A program made the position numbers and the translations under genes. Below are positions 34,062 to 43,408 of a stretch of DNA of 64,000 nt, piece after piece. The DNA comes from JBKBKN01 sp046294625. GTDB taxonomy: Bacteria > Bacteroidota > Bacteroidia > M30B66. The first letter of the stretch is position 1; the number at the start of each line of letters is the position of its first letter. The stretch lies in assembly GCA_046294625.1 (NCBI GenBank), contig JBKBKN010000009.1, positions 1 through 64,000 on the forward strand, given 5' to 3'. Under the pieces are notes generated by a model. It worked only from the letters and a program-made list of their open reading frames with translations. It had not been told where the DNA came from and did no database searches.

Positions 34062-37000
34062 CTAAACCAATTCCATCACCCCTTCTTCTTCCAGATAGAG
34101 CCGCAATTTCTTCACTTCCCGCTCTTGATCACGCCACCAGTTGGTGGACCAAATTCGATAAACTTTCAAGCCATGTCTTTCAAGAATTTTTTGGCGGTGC
34201 AAATCGTACCGATAAGCCACCTTACTGCTGTGATAAGTCTTTCCATCACATTCTATCACCACCGAAGGTTCCCCCAATTCGCTAAGCACAACAAAATCTA
34301 ATCGAAATCCGCCTAATTGGAACTGTGTTTTGATGCGCGATGAAGGAACAATTTCCAGTAATCGTTCTAGAACTTCTTCTTCAAAAACTGACTCAGTGAG
34401 AAAATTACTCGCTTTTCGCGTTTCTTGTCGCTCTTCTTTGCGATCCTGCATTAGAAAATCAAGCAGCTCCAATCGTGCGGTTTCGTTTTCCTGATCACAA
34501 TATTTAGCATAGTTCAGATAGGCATAAAAAATTCCTTTACCGGTATTTCCTTTGGTGATAATGTCATCACGGTAATTGCTATAGAATTCTGAAGGAATCG
34601 ATGTGACCAAATAAATTTTCTTTCGGGCGCGGGTCACTATCACATTGAGCAGCTTGTAGCCCTTATCTTGATTTATTGGACCAAAATTTTGAATAAACTT
34701 TCCATCAGGTCTCACACCAAAGGTGGTTGAAATAATGATGATATCCCTTTGATCACCTTGAACATTTTCCAAATTTTTAATAAAAAAACCACTGGCTTCT
34801 AGTCCGGCTAATTTTTGGCGAACCGTTTCATTGGTATCAGCCAAGTCCCATATTCTTTCCCATAAATATCTTTGCTGGCTTATATTAAAAGTAGCAATAC
34901 CTACGGATGGATAAACGCCTTGCTCATCAGGTTCAAGCTCATCAAATAGAATTCTGAGTATTTCTTCGGCTTCTCCGGGATTCGTGTTATCGGCATATAT
35001 TCCACCAACTTCACGCATTTCGATGGGCTTCATGTCCGATGTGGGCGGCATGGGCACAAGTCTTTTGTTATAAAATGCAGCATTTGAAAAATCAATCAGC
35101 ATAGGATGCAACGAGCGGTAGTGAAAGTCAAGGTAGTTAAACTCAAAATTTGCATTAGTGGCATAGGTTAGCAAGGATTCTACTTCTGCAAAAACCACAT
35201 CCTCTTCCAGTTCTTCTAATGCTTTATTGGCTATTGCATTTGCCCCCCCGCTGAAGTGATTAGATGGTGGCATCTGATGCACATCGCCGCTAATCACCTG
35301 AAAACGCCCGCGAATCAAGGCGGGAAAAGTGTCTTCAAGGCGCAATTGACTGGCTTCGTCAAATATCACCAAATCGAAAAGCCCTTTTTGCAATGGAAGC
35401 ATAGATGAACATACCGATGGATTGACCAACAAAACTGGAAAAAACGACGTAATCAGTTCAAACTCATCGTGCATCAGCTGCCGGAGTGAATTGCGTTTGG
35501 TAAACGATTTATTTCCACGCAGGTTGAATGAAAGACGCACGCTTTGTAGCGTTCTGTTATGCATCACTTCCCTTTGTTTTCTGTACCATATATCGCGTAT
35601 AGCTTCAAATTGCTGAACATTGATGCGACGGTCGAGCAGCTCAAGATTATTCAGGTCTTTTTCATCTATTGGAAATTCAACCAATTCTGTTTCTTTTTGA
35701 AGTAATACTTCATTGAAATACCATCGGCGATAAACTTGCTCCCATTGATCCGGATCGTGCTCCAGCAAAGCATCCAATAAGTCTCTTTCAAATGCACTCT
35801 CCCTGCTCAGGTAATAATGACGCCATTCGAAATAGCCTCTAAGTTTTTCTTTGCATTCTTTAATTTCACTAAGTGTGTTACACATAATGACGTTCTGTTC
35901 GGCCAGAGAAATAGCCGAATTCTGATCGATTTGTGCAATCTGAAATAATTCACCACATTCACTCAATTGAGAGGAAGTAGCCTCCATCAATTGTTCAAGC
36001 ACTGCTTTTTCCTGCTTTTTCTCTTTATTGAATAAGAGAATAAGTTTATCGACAAACGATGGATTAATCATTTTCGATATGTCATCATCGCTCAGTCGGT
36101 TTCTCCATTGTTTCCACTGTTCATCTATTAGCATAGCCGAATGATACAACTGCACAAGTTTCAATTCCAATTCCCGCAAAGCCACTGTGCTCACCTGACG
36201 AACAAACAGCTCATCCTTCAGCTGATCGAAAGCACATTTGTGCACTGGTAATGAAGTGCTCAAGTGCACAGCTTCTTTAATCGTATTGAGCCCTTTGAAG
36301 AATTCTTCTGCAGATATTTTTAATTTTTTGCCTTCCCAATGCAACTGTTGTTCATCCGATGATAAACGCTTGGCACGAAGATAATTGCCAATGCAATCTT
36401 TCCAGCTCAAATCGCCTAAAACTTTGCTCAATAGATTACCATATTTGGTATTGCATCGCTTGTAAAATTCATTGAATTGCACCTTGCTGTTGCCATACTC
36501 AATCATGCTTCTGATGCTTGCCTGCACATATCTCCGCTCGTCGAAGCGATCGCGCATAGCCTTCACAAAGCGCTGTCGATCGCTGTTCACATTATCTATC
36601 ACCATACAGAACTCGTCCAGATTTCGTTCCGTGAGGTTATCGTAAATCACCTCAAGCGCTGTTTTCTTTTCGCACACTACCAAAACCTTTGCCTTATTTT
36701 CCAAAGCATTGAGAATGATGCCGGTGAGCGAATTGCTTTTACCCGTTCCAGGTGGGCCTTGAATGATGACTTGCTTATGTTCAGTAATATTTCGAAGAAT
36801 CTTTTCCTGACTAGGGTCCAATGGCACGGCCGAAAAATAGTCTTCCTGATAGGGACGGTAAATTTCAGGGGAGTCAAAAATCATGTCGTCCAATCCATTC
36901 AGTATTTTCATGTAGTCTTCGACAATGCTCTCCTTGTTGGACTTAAAAAGCGAAAAAATTCCTGATTCAAAGATCAATGGCTGGTCTTCGAGCATGCGCT

Positions 37001-37700
37001 CGTAATATGCAAAATCACGAATAGGCGCTATCCCTTCTTCTGGATAGACATGCAAGGCATTCATCAAGCCTTTCAAATCCTGAATGAGTTTTGAAATTTC
37101 TTCTTTAGAAAGGCAGTCGTTTTCTAAAAACTGATCGGGAATGTGCTCTAAAACATAACCATAATCTTGTTGTAAGAAGGCGGAAAGTTGCGGATTCATC
37201 ACAATGGCATGCTCTTCATTACGGCTAATCGTAAAGGCGTGATGATTATTGGCTAATGGTTGAATATCTAAACTCCAGATAAACAAAGGTGCCAATATTA
37301 CTTTCTTTCGATCCTGCTTGCTTCTTAATGCAATGAGCGGATAGCCGAATCCAAAACTCCGTGTTCCGTGCTCCAGAAAATCTTCTTCCTGATCGAAATG
37401 AATATGGTGCATGCGTTGCATCAGCACATCCATTTGAAATCTTTCTTCTTCAGAGCACTTTGATGCCCAAGCAGATTGAATTCTAACTTCGAGTTCTAAA
37501 ACTCCCGACTGGTCTTCTTCAGTGAGTTTATTTAAAAAAATCTGGGCAAAATCTTTGGTTTCGGTCAGTAAGTTAAGAGAATGTAAATCTACACGTCCGC
37601 GACTGCGTCCAATCGTTGCTCGTAAATAAGGTGATCGAATGTTGGCAGATTTTAGCTTACTCTCCAGATTCAATAACAGGTCTGCGCTAGGTTTTTGCAT
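34062..37700 (-). CDS. Large SF1 helicase with DUF4011-like N-domain and C-terminal REase-like domain
   Basis: 1212 residues. The N-terminal 250 residues resemble DUF4011 (FGFGYPLIALRSKQDRKKVI, APLFIWSLDIQPL, VMNPQLSAFLQQDYG). A split SF1 (COG1112-like) helicase follows: Walker A GPPGTGKS at 315-322, motif II DEAS at 781-784, motif III ISGDVHQMPPSNHF, then NVQGDQRDIIIIST (motif V region) and VIVTRARKKIYLVTS (motif VI) near 1000-1050. A long helical insertion separates motifs Ia and II. The last 95 residues form a restriction-endonuclease-like fold with VVIECDGKTYHSS, YRYDLHRQKILERHGLKVYRI and WW (Vsr/MTES_1575 type). This order resembles the single-gene Hhe defence protein (DUF4011-helicase-Vsr). 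Defence is inferred; no other defence gene adjoins it. Confidence 0.82.
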   Translation of the reverse strand: MQKPSADLLLNLESKLKSANIRSPYLRATIGRSRGRVDLHSLNLLTETKDFAQIFLNKLTEEDQSGVLELEVRIQSAWASKCSEEERFQMDVLMQRMHHIHFDQEEDFLEHGTRSFGFGYPLIALRSKQDRKKVILAPLFIWSLDIQPLANNHHAFTISRNEEHAIVMNPQLSAFLQQDYGYVLEHIPDQFLENDCLSKEEISKLIQDLKGLMNALHVYPEEGIAPIRDFAYYERMLEDQPLIFESGIFSLFKSNKESIVEDYMKILNGLDDMIFDSPEIYRPYQEDYFSAVPLDPSQEKILRNITEHKQVIIQGPPGTGKSNSLTGIILNALENKAKVLVVCEKKTALEVIYDNLTERNLDEFCMVIDNVNSDRQRFVKAMRDRFDERRYVQASIRSMIEYGNSKVQFNEFYKRCNTKYGNLLSKVLGDLSWKDCIGNYLRAKRLSSDEQQLHWEGKKLKISAEEFFKGLNTIKEAVHLSTSLPVHKCAFDQLKDELFVRQVSTVALRELELKLVQLYHSAMLIDEQWKQWRNRLSDDDISKMINPSFVDKLILLFNKEKKQEKAVLEQLMEATSSQLSECGELFQIAQIDQNSAISLAEQNVIMCNTLSEIKECKEKLRGYFEWRHYYLSRESAFERDLLDALLEHDPDQWEQVYRRWYFNEVLLQKETELVEFPIDEKDLNNLELLDRRINVQQFEAIRDIWYRKQREVMHNRTLQSVRLSFNLRGNKSFTKRNSLRQLMHDEFELITSFFPVLLVNPSVCSSMLPLQKGLFDLVIFDEASQLRLEDTFPALIRGRFQVISGDVHQMPPSNHFSGGANAIANKALEELEEDVVFAEVESLLTYATNANFEFNYLDFHYRSLHPMLIDFSNAAFYNKRLVPMPPTSDMKPIEMREVGGIYADNTNPGEAEEILRILFDELEPDEQGVYPSVGIATFNISQQRYLWERIWDLADTNETVRQKLAGLEASGFFIKNLENVQGDQRDIIIISTTFGVRPDGKFIQNFGPINQDKGYKLLNVIVTRARKKIYLVTSIPSEFYSNYRDDIITKGNTGKGIFYAYLNYAKYCDQENETARLELLDFLMQDRKEERQETRKASNFLTESVFEEEVLERLLEIVPSSRIKTQFQLGGFRLDFVVLSELGEPSVVIECDGKTYHSSKVAYRYDLHRQKILERHGLKVYRIWSTNWWRDQEREVKKLRLYLEEEGVMELV

Positions 37701-37813
37701 GTTGCAATAATTTTTTTCTCATAGCAAAGCTACTTCAATTGCACGCAAAGCAATTCCCAAAAAAGGTGAAGTCATGGGCTATTCCTTAAAAATTCATGAA
37801 AATTTGATGAACT

Positions 37814-38878
37814 TCACTCAAGACTAAAGCCGATAGTTTTAATAGTGAGGCATTCTTGTCCATCAATTGTATGACTATGGATGAGTTTTTTTGCATTATC
37901 AAGTTCAAAAACTTCATTCAAATTTCGCACCCGCCCAAATGGTACTGCATACTGCAACAATAATCGTTCTAACTCTACTGTAGCTCTATGAGTGAAATAG
38001 CTTTTGAGCTGTTCGTGCAAATCTTTTCTGTTAGCCACTCTTTGTGGATTACTGGAAAATTTAGGATTTTTCATTAGCTCCTGAGCACCAAGTGCTTTAC
38101 ATAATTGAGCAAACTGTTTATCGTTTCCCACAGCCAATACAATGTAATGATGATCCGCTGTTTTAAATAATTCGCCATAAGGAGCTATATTGGGGTGTAT
38201 GGAACCAATTGCTTTCGGATCATGGTGATTCATTAGAAAGTTGGCCGCTTGATTAGCCAATGAAGTTACAGCGGCATCAAACAACGAAACCTTCACATGC
38301 GCGCCCTTTCCGCTTACTTGGCGTTCAATAAGCGCACACAAAATTCCTTCTTTGAGTTGATGAGCCGCAAAAATATCGATCATGGCTAAGGGCATTTTGA
38401 GCGGTAAGCTTTCCGGTTCACCATTCATAGACATAAATCCGGTTTCTGCCTGTAGAACAACATCAAAAGCAATACGCGGATCATCTTCACCAAATCCTGT
38501 AATAGCTGCATAAATCAAATCAGGTTTAATTTTTTCCAAATCCTGATAAGTCAAATTAAATTTCTCGGCATCGCCCGGTTTGAAATTCACCAAAACAATG
38601 TCTGCATCTTTAACTAGTTTAATGAGCAACTGATAGTCATCATCCACTGAATAATCTAAAAAAAGACACTCTTTGCCGAAATTAGCCGATGCGTAATATG
38701 CTGAAACCGGATTATCCGGGCTTTCGCTCGGTAAACGCCAGGTTCGGGTAACATCGCCGCCAGTCCTTTTGTTTTCCACCTTTATCACTTTGGCACCCAA
38801 TTCTGCAAAAAAAGTCCCCACTAATGGTCCGGCCAAAACACTCGAAAGTTCGATTACTTTGAGATTCTTCAATAGCAT
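37814..38878 (-). CDS. CaiB/BaiF family CoA-transferase
   Basis: 354 residues, a class III CoA transferase. N-terminal motif LLKNLKVIELSSVLAGPLVGTFFAELGAKVIKVE (read in parts), GDVTRTW, and the catalytic aspartate D168 in PLAMIDIFAAHQLKEG. These enzymes move CoA between carboxylic acids; the substrate cannot be told. It is slightly shorter than the 380-430 usual for the family, with a compact C-terminus. Monocistronic between the helicase and a terminator. Confidence 0.9.
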   Translation of the reverse strand: MLLKNLKVIELSSVLAGPLVGTFFAELGAKVIKVENKRTGGDVTRTWRLPSESPDNPVSAYYASANFGKECLFLDYSVDDDYQLLIKLVKDADIVLVNFKPGDAEKFNLTYQDLEKIKPDLIYAAITGFGEDDPRIAFDVVLQAETGFMSMNGEPESLPLKMPLAMIDIFAAHQLKEGILCALIERQVSGKGAHVKVSLFDAAVTSLANQAANFLMNHHDPKAIGSIHPNIAPYGELFKTADHHYIVLAVGNDKQFAQLCKALGAQELMKNPKFSSNPQRVANRKDLHEQLKSYFTHRATVELERLLLQYAVPFGRVRNLNEVFELDNAKKLIHSHTIDGQECLTIKTIGFSLE

Positions 38879-38919
38879 GTTCGCGCTTTATTATTCTGAC
38901 AAAGATGACTGTTTTATGC

Positions 38920-38947
38920 TAAAAAAAAAGCCCCTTTGCCGGGGCTT
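38920..38947 (-). terminator. Terminator of the decayed T9SS gene
   Basis: On the minus strand a 7-bp stem (AAGCCCC/GGGGCTT) with a GGCAAA loop is followed by about nine T residues. It lies about 50 nt beyond the last stop of the pseudogene and just before the CoA-transferase start, so it should separate the two. Confidence 0.85.
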
Positions 38948-38997
38948 AAAATTTACTGTTTGATTACCTTAGATACCTTTCGATTATTGCCCGACAG

Positions 38998-41318
38998 TTA
39001 TATTAGATAAAGCCCTATCAGGATATTATACAACTCACCAATAATCAAATCACAATGATTAACATTTTGACTATGAATTAATTGACCGGAAATATTAAAA
39101 ATTTCAAGCCTTTGAACATCACTTGCTATATCCTTAATGATTAACTGATTTGTAAAAGGGTTTGGATAAATAGTCGTTTTTGAAAAATCCACCATTCCAT
39201 TGCTAAGCACAGTCTGGCAATTTGAAGTATCTACACATGCAACAGGCCCATTGTATTGATCTAAGGTCGCGTAACTTCCCGAACCCGGCAATAAAAATGC
39301 TCCAAACTGACCGGAAATTTCGTCAATTAAAACGGGAGCAAAGGCATTGTTGCAATCTAAAACACTGTATTGTTATCCTTTGGGGCTATACTGTAAAAAG
39401 AAAACAGTATCTCCGGAAATTTCAAAAGAAGACGGCAAAGTCATCACATCCACCTAATAATTAATAATACTGTCACAAGCATTGATGGAGTTCAATTCTA
39501 CTATTCTCACAAAACTTTCTTGCACATTATTAAATACTGAACCATCGGGCAGGGTGATATTACTACCTGCACCGATTAGAAAGGATTCATTAAAGACATA
39601 ACTTGGGTTGACTTGCACCAGAGCAGAAGTGCTGGTTGACTTATCGTTTGATGGAACACCTCCTCAAATTTCTCTCACAAAATAGGTTGCAGTTTCAGTT
39701 GATGTGATTTGGAACACTCCATCAATCGATGTTTGTGAAGTTCCGGCCAAACAATTGCCTACACTTAATACCCACTCCGTGGCACCATTGAGCTGACCAT
39801 TTACTTCTACAGTAATGTTTTCTCGAACACAAACAGATGTATTGCTAAGATTAAGAGTAGAAATAACGAGAAAATTACAGGACTGACCAATCTTTAATGT
39901 AAATACATCGAATACCTGAGCAGAACCCGAAAACTGAACCCCAGATGTGGAATTGAAATCCACATTAATTGAAAATGTTTCGGTGGTATAAACATTTTTA
40001 TCCGAATCCATATGTATGGCATAGCCTGCCTTACTAAAATTAGCCCCAATTTTATATACCCACACAAATTCTCCCGCACTATTCAATTTTAACGTGAAAA
40101 TATCATTATTACCTGCACTGGTTAAATTAAACACACCTGAACCGGGATCAAAATTTACAGTATCAAAAAAATCACCAACCACATACACGGCAACATCCAA
40201 ATTACAATAAACGTCATAGGTATTTTCTAAAGTAGGTCCACCTATTTGACGCACCCGCACTAAATTACCGCTAGAGTTAAGTTTCTGAATAAAGCAATCG
40301 TCATCACCACTCACCGGGAAAGTGACAACACCCAGACCCGGATCCAAACCGGTATCTGAATAAAAATATCCGCTAACGATTACATTGCTTTGATTTTCTG
40401 TAGTGATTTTGTAAACTTCCTCGTTTGATGCCCCGCCATAAGATCTCATTCAAATTAAGTTACCTTTTGGATTGAGTTTCAAAACAAAGATGTCACTTCC
40501 GCCATTGCTCACGATGGGTATATCAGCAAGTCCGGATCCAAAAATAGCCTTACCTAAAAATCGACCCGCAACGATTACATTGCCATTGGCATCCAAAGCC
40601 GATGATCTCGATTGAATACTTGCAGCGCTATTTAAGGTATTTATCCAAACAAGTGAGCCATCGCCGCTGTAGCACATCATAAACACGTCGTTGGTTGCTT
40701 GAGCTGTCTTGGTAAATTAGCTACCAGAATGTGTGAAAGTGCATTGAGGCCTAAAAACTCCGGACACCAAAATTCTTTTATTGTTATCTACCGAACATTC
40801 AGTAGAAACTTCATTTTCAATACTGCCAATCGTTTGCACCCAAAGCAGATTTCCGTTTGAATTGAACTGCATTACTGCAATATCCGAGCCTCCAGCTGAA
40901 ATTGTTTCATTCACTCCTGCTCCCGCATCAAAATATATCATACCAAAAAAAGTGCCTACTGCAACAATATCGCCATTAGGGCAATAGCTATTCTTGTGAA
41001 CTCATCATAACCTTTACATCCGATTCTTATGGCCCAAACAAAATTGCCGGATGCATCAAGTTTTTGCAGAAACATATCAAAATCGCCAGCTGATGTGATA
41101 TTGAAAACACCTAATGGACTTGGATCTGCATCCATGGTATTAAAAAAGCAGCTGGCTGTGTACACGTTTCCGCTGTTGTCAACAGCTATGTGTGTGCCGA
41201 CATCGGTCGATGAGCCTCCAATAAATTTAGCCCATTCGTACGTAAAATTTTGCCCAATGATGGCTTGTACAGAGAGTATTATAACTCCTGCAAGAATTTG
41301 TTTAAGTTTAGGTTTCAT
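38998..41318 (-). pseudogene. Decayed T9SS protein with beta-propeller-like (SBBP) repeats
   Basis: One long gene of about 770 codons that can be read nearly end to end. It begins MKPKLKQILAGVIILSVQAI (signal peptide) and continues in repeats of the form GNVYTAS..F..T.DADPSP.GVFN.TS.G..D.F.QKLDASGNFVWA (SBBP-like), then Ig-like TSVCVRENITVEV, and a damaged T9SS sorting domain (IYPNPFTNQLIIKDIASD, LEIFNISGQLIHSQ). There is one frameshift (near 40955-40985, GCCCTAATG) and five in-frame stops: TAA 40717, TGA 40450, TGA 39664, TAG 39454, TAA 39373. Residues around them fit family spacing, e.g. NLI*MRSYGG should be NLIWMRSYGG. The upstream promoter and terminator look intact, so decay appears recent. 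Confidence 0.88.
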
Positions 41319-41343
41319 GATGGTGGTAGTTATTTTTCAGCAG

Positions 41344-41374
41344 CAAATCTATTCTAGTTTACCGGTCGATTCAA
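41344..41374 (-). promoter_or_regulatory. Intact promoter of the decayed T9SS gene
   Basis: Minus strand: TTG (41372-41374), 20 nt, then TAGATTTG (41344-41351), a complete match to TAnnTTTG with the expected spacing, 26 nt before the ATG. Confidence 0.6.
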
Positions 41375-41436
41375 TTGCTAATTCTAGTGATTTTTTAAAG
41401 CCTGCGCAATGCCTAAAAAAATTGACATTAAGAAGC

Positions 41437-41468
41437 TTGTATTTCTGAAGATAATATCACTATCTTTG
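41437..41468 (+). promoter_or_regulatory. Promoter of the rpsP operon
   Basis: TTG at 41437-41439, a 21-nt spacer, and TATCTTTG at 41461-41468 fit the Bacteroidota TTTG/TTG-N19-21-TAnnTTTG promoter. The ATG of rpsP is 33 nt further on. Confidence 0.65.
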
Positions 41469-41501
41469 CCGCCCTTAAAACATATTTAAAAATTTACATT
41501 A

Positions 41502-42104
41502 ATGCCAGTAAAAATCAGATTACAAAGACATGGTAAGAAAGGATATCCTTTCTATCATATCGTGATTGCCGATGGTCGTGCACCTCGAGATGGGAAATTT
41601 ATAGAGAAGCTGGGCACTTACAATCCAAACACGAATCCTGCAACCATTGATCTCAACTTTGAGAAAACATTGCAATGGGTAAAAAACGGAGCACAACCTA
41701 CTGAAACAGCCAGAGCTATTCTGAGCTACAAAGGTGTGATGATGAAACTCCACCTTGACAAAGGTGTAACCAAAGGCGCTATGACCGAAGAGCAGGCGCA
41801 AGCTAAATTCGAAAAGTGGCTAGAAGAAAAACAGTCAAAAATCGAAGGAAAGATAAAGAAACTTGCCACTTCAAAAGAGCAAAGCTATTCCGAAAGAATG
41901 AAAGCTGAAACAGAGAAAAATCAAGCTCGTGCAACTGCAATTGCTGCGAAAATTGCTCCTGTTGTTGAAGAAGTAGCAGAAGAAGCTCCAGCTGAAGCAA
42001 GTGAAGAAGTTGTAGCAGAAGCTCCGGCTGTTGGTGAAGCAACTGAAGCAGCTCCAAATGCCGAAACTGCAGCAGAAGAAGCTCCTGAAGAAAACAAGGG
42101 ATAA
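41502..42104 (+). CDS. rpsP: 30S ribosomal protein S16 with long acidic tail
   Basis: 200 residues. The first 80 are a standard S16 (VKIRLQRHGKKGYPFYHIVIADGRAPRDGKFIEKLG read in parts, and GAQPTETARAILSYKGV). A basic helical stretch (about 105-145) and an Ala/Glu-rich tail (about 145-200, EEVAEEAPAEASEEVVAEAP) follow. S16 is only about 80-90 residues in E. coli; such extensions are common in Bacteroidota. The tail is low-complexity and probably disordered. First gene of the rpsP-rimM-trmN6 set. Confidence 0.97.
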   Translation: MPVKIRLQRHGKKGYPFYHIVIADGRAPRDGKFIEKLGTYNPNTNPATIDLNFEKTLQWVKNGAQPTETARAILSYKGVMMKLHLDKGVTKGAMTEEQAQAKFEKWLEEKQSKIEGKIKKLATSKEQSYSERMKAETEKNQARATAIAAKIAPVVEEVAEEAPAEASEEVVAEAPAVGEATEAAPNAETAAEEAPEENKG

Positions 42105-42112
42105 TAATCAAT

Positions 42113-42643
42113 ATGACCAATCGAGACAATGTATTTGAATTGGGATACTTTGTCAAGAAGTCAGGAATTGACGGCTCTTTGATTTTGTCCATAGATGCCG
42201 ACAAACCTCAGAATTATCTAAAAATGGAATCAATTTTTGTTGACATCAACAATCAATTGGTTCCATTTTTCATTTCTAAAATTCATGCACAACGCAGTAA
42301 TGAATTTCTCGTTAAACTGGAAGACATCCACACAACCGAAGAAGCAGAATTGCTTTGTGGAAAAACAGTATATGCAGATGTCAGTCTTTTGCCTGAATTG
42401 AAAGAAAATCAATTTTATTACCATGAAATTATCGGATGGAGAGTAATTGATCAGGATCAAGGGGAAATTGGCGTTGTAAAGGATGTAATTGAAGGAAAGC
42501 AACAAGACATCATTCAACTGGATTATTATGGTAAAGAAATTCTGATACCCCTAGTGGACGATTTCTTTGTAAAATCAGACCGTCAGGAAAAAGCGCTGTA
42601 TTTTGATTTGCCTAAAGGCTTAGTTGAGGTCTATTTAAGTTAA
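42113..42643 (+). CDS. rimM: Ribosome maturation factor RimM
   Basis: 176 residues with the N-terminal RimM domain (FELGYFVKKSGIDGSLILSI) and a C-terminal PRC-barrel (YYHEIIGWRVIDQDQGEIGVVKDVIEGKQQDIIQLDYYGKEILIP in parts). RimM binds S19 and helps process the 30S head. It lies 8 nt after rpsP as in most bacteria, but trmD and rplS do not follow; a different tRNA methylase does. Confidence 0.96.
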   Translation: MTNRDNVFELGYFVKKSGIDGSLILSIDADKPQNYLKMESIFVDINNQLVPFFISKIHAQRSNEFLVKLEDIHTTEEAELLCGKTVYADVSLLPELKENQFYYHEIIGWRVIDQDQGEIGVVKDVIEGKQQDIIQLDYYGKEILIPLVDDFFVKSDRQEKALYFDLPKGLVEVYLS

Positions 42644-42650
42644 GTCGCAA

Positions 42651-43358
42651 GTGCCTAACAGTTGGTTTCAATTCAAGCAATTTACTATTCATCAAGAAAA
42701 CACAGCCATGAAAGTGGGCACTGATGGCGTTTTGCTAGGTGCTTGGGCCAACTGCAGCGATGCTAAAAACATACTCGATATTGGATCAGGAACAGGTTTG
42801 CTTGCACTCATGTGTGCACAAAGAAGCCATGCCCAAATAATCGGCATAGAGATAGACGCTGCTGCTGCTAAACAGGCAAATGAAAATGCTGAACGTTCTA
42901 TTTTCAGAGATAGAATTAAAATCGTTCATCAGGATTTACTGAATTTTGTAGATGAAAATAAGCAGCTTTTCGAATACATTATTTGTAATCCACCCTACTT
43001 CGAATCATCATCTACATTGACGAAAGACAATAGAAAGTTAGCGCGACAACAGTTTTCGTTAAACTATGAAAATTTGATCGATAGCTGCTATAAGTTGCTT
43101 AGTGATTCGGGTAAATGTGGCATAATTTTCCCATTTGGACATGAGAATAAAATTCTGCAATTTTTACAAAATATCGGATTACATGTGGTACGAAAGACCA
43201 CTGTTTATCCTGCTTCCGGAAAACCGCCGAAACGAATCCTAATGGAATTTTCAAAAATGGCACAAACTATCATCGTAAACAGCCTAACCATTGAATCCGG
43301 GATAAGACATGATTATAGCGATGATTTTAAGGCGCTGACAAAGGACTTCTACATCTAA
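42651..43358 (+). CDS. trmN6: tRNA1(Val) (adenine-37-N6) methyltransferase, TrmN6/YfiC
   Basis: 235 residues starting at a GTG 7 nt after the rimM stop (MPNSWFQFKQFTIHQENTAMKVGTDG). SAM-binding LDIGSGTGLLALMCAQR (about 42-58) and the catalytic NPPYF (about 113-117) of N6-adenine methylases are clear, and the DGVLLGAWAN and KTTVYPASGKPPKRIL segments are typical of YfiC. It modifies A37 of tRNA1(Val). It replaces trmD in the usual operon position, and its stop overlaps the upstream part of the peptidase frame. Confidence 0.93.
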   Translation: MPNSWFQFKQFTIHQENTAMKVGTDGVLLGAWANCSDAKNILDIGSGTGLLALMCAQRSHAQIIGIEIDAAAAKQANENAERSIFRDRIKIVHQDLLNFVDENKQLFEYIICNPPYFESSSTLTKDNRKLARQQFSLNYENLIDSCYKLLSDSGKCGIIFPFGHENKILQFLQNIGLHVVRKTTVYPASGKPPKRILMEFSKMAQTIIVNSLTIESGIRHDYSDDFKALTKDFYI

Positions 43359-43408
43359 TGCATCTGTTTAAAACATTACCTTTGCGCGATTTTAAAACAC
43401 GTAATCCG

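Noticed and set aside
38998..41318. Several separate small genes in the T9SS region
   Set aside because: The pieces share one frame, join into one family pattern with in-frame stops and lie between one promoter and one terminator, so they are one broken gene.
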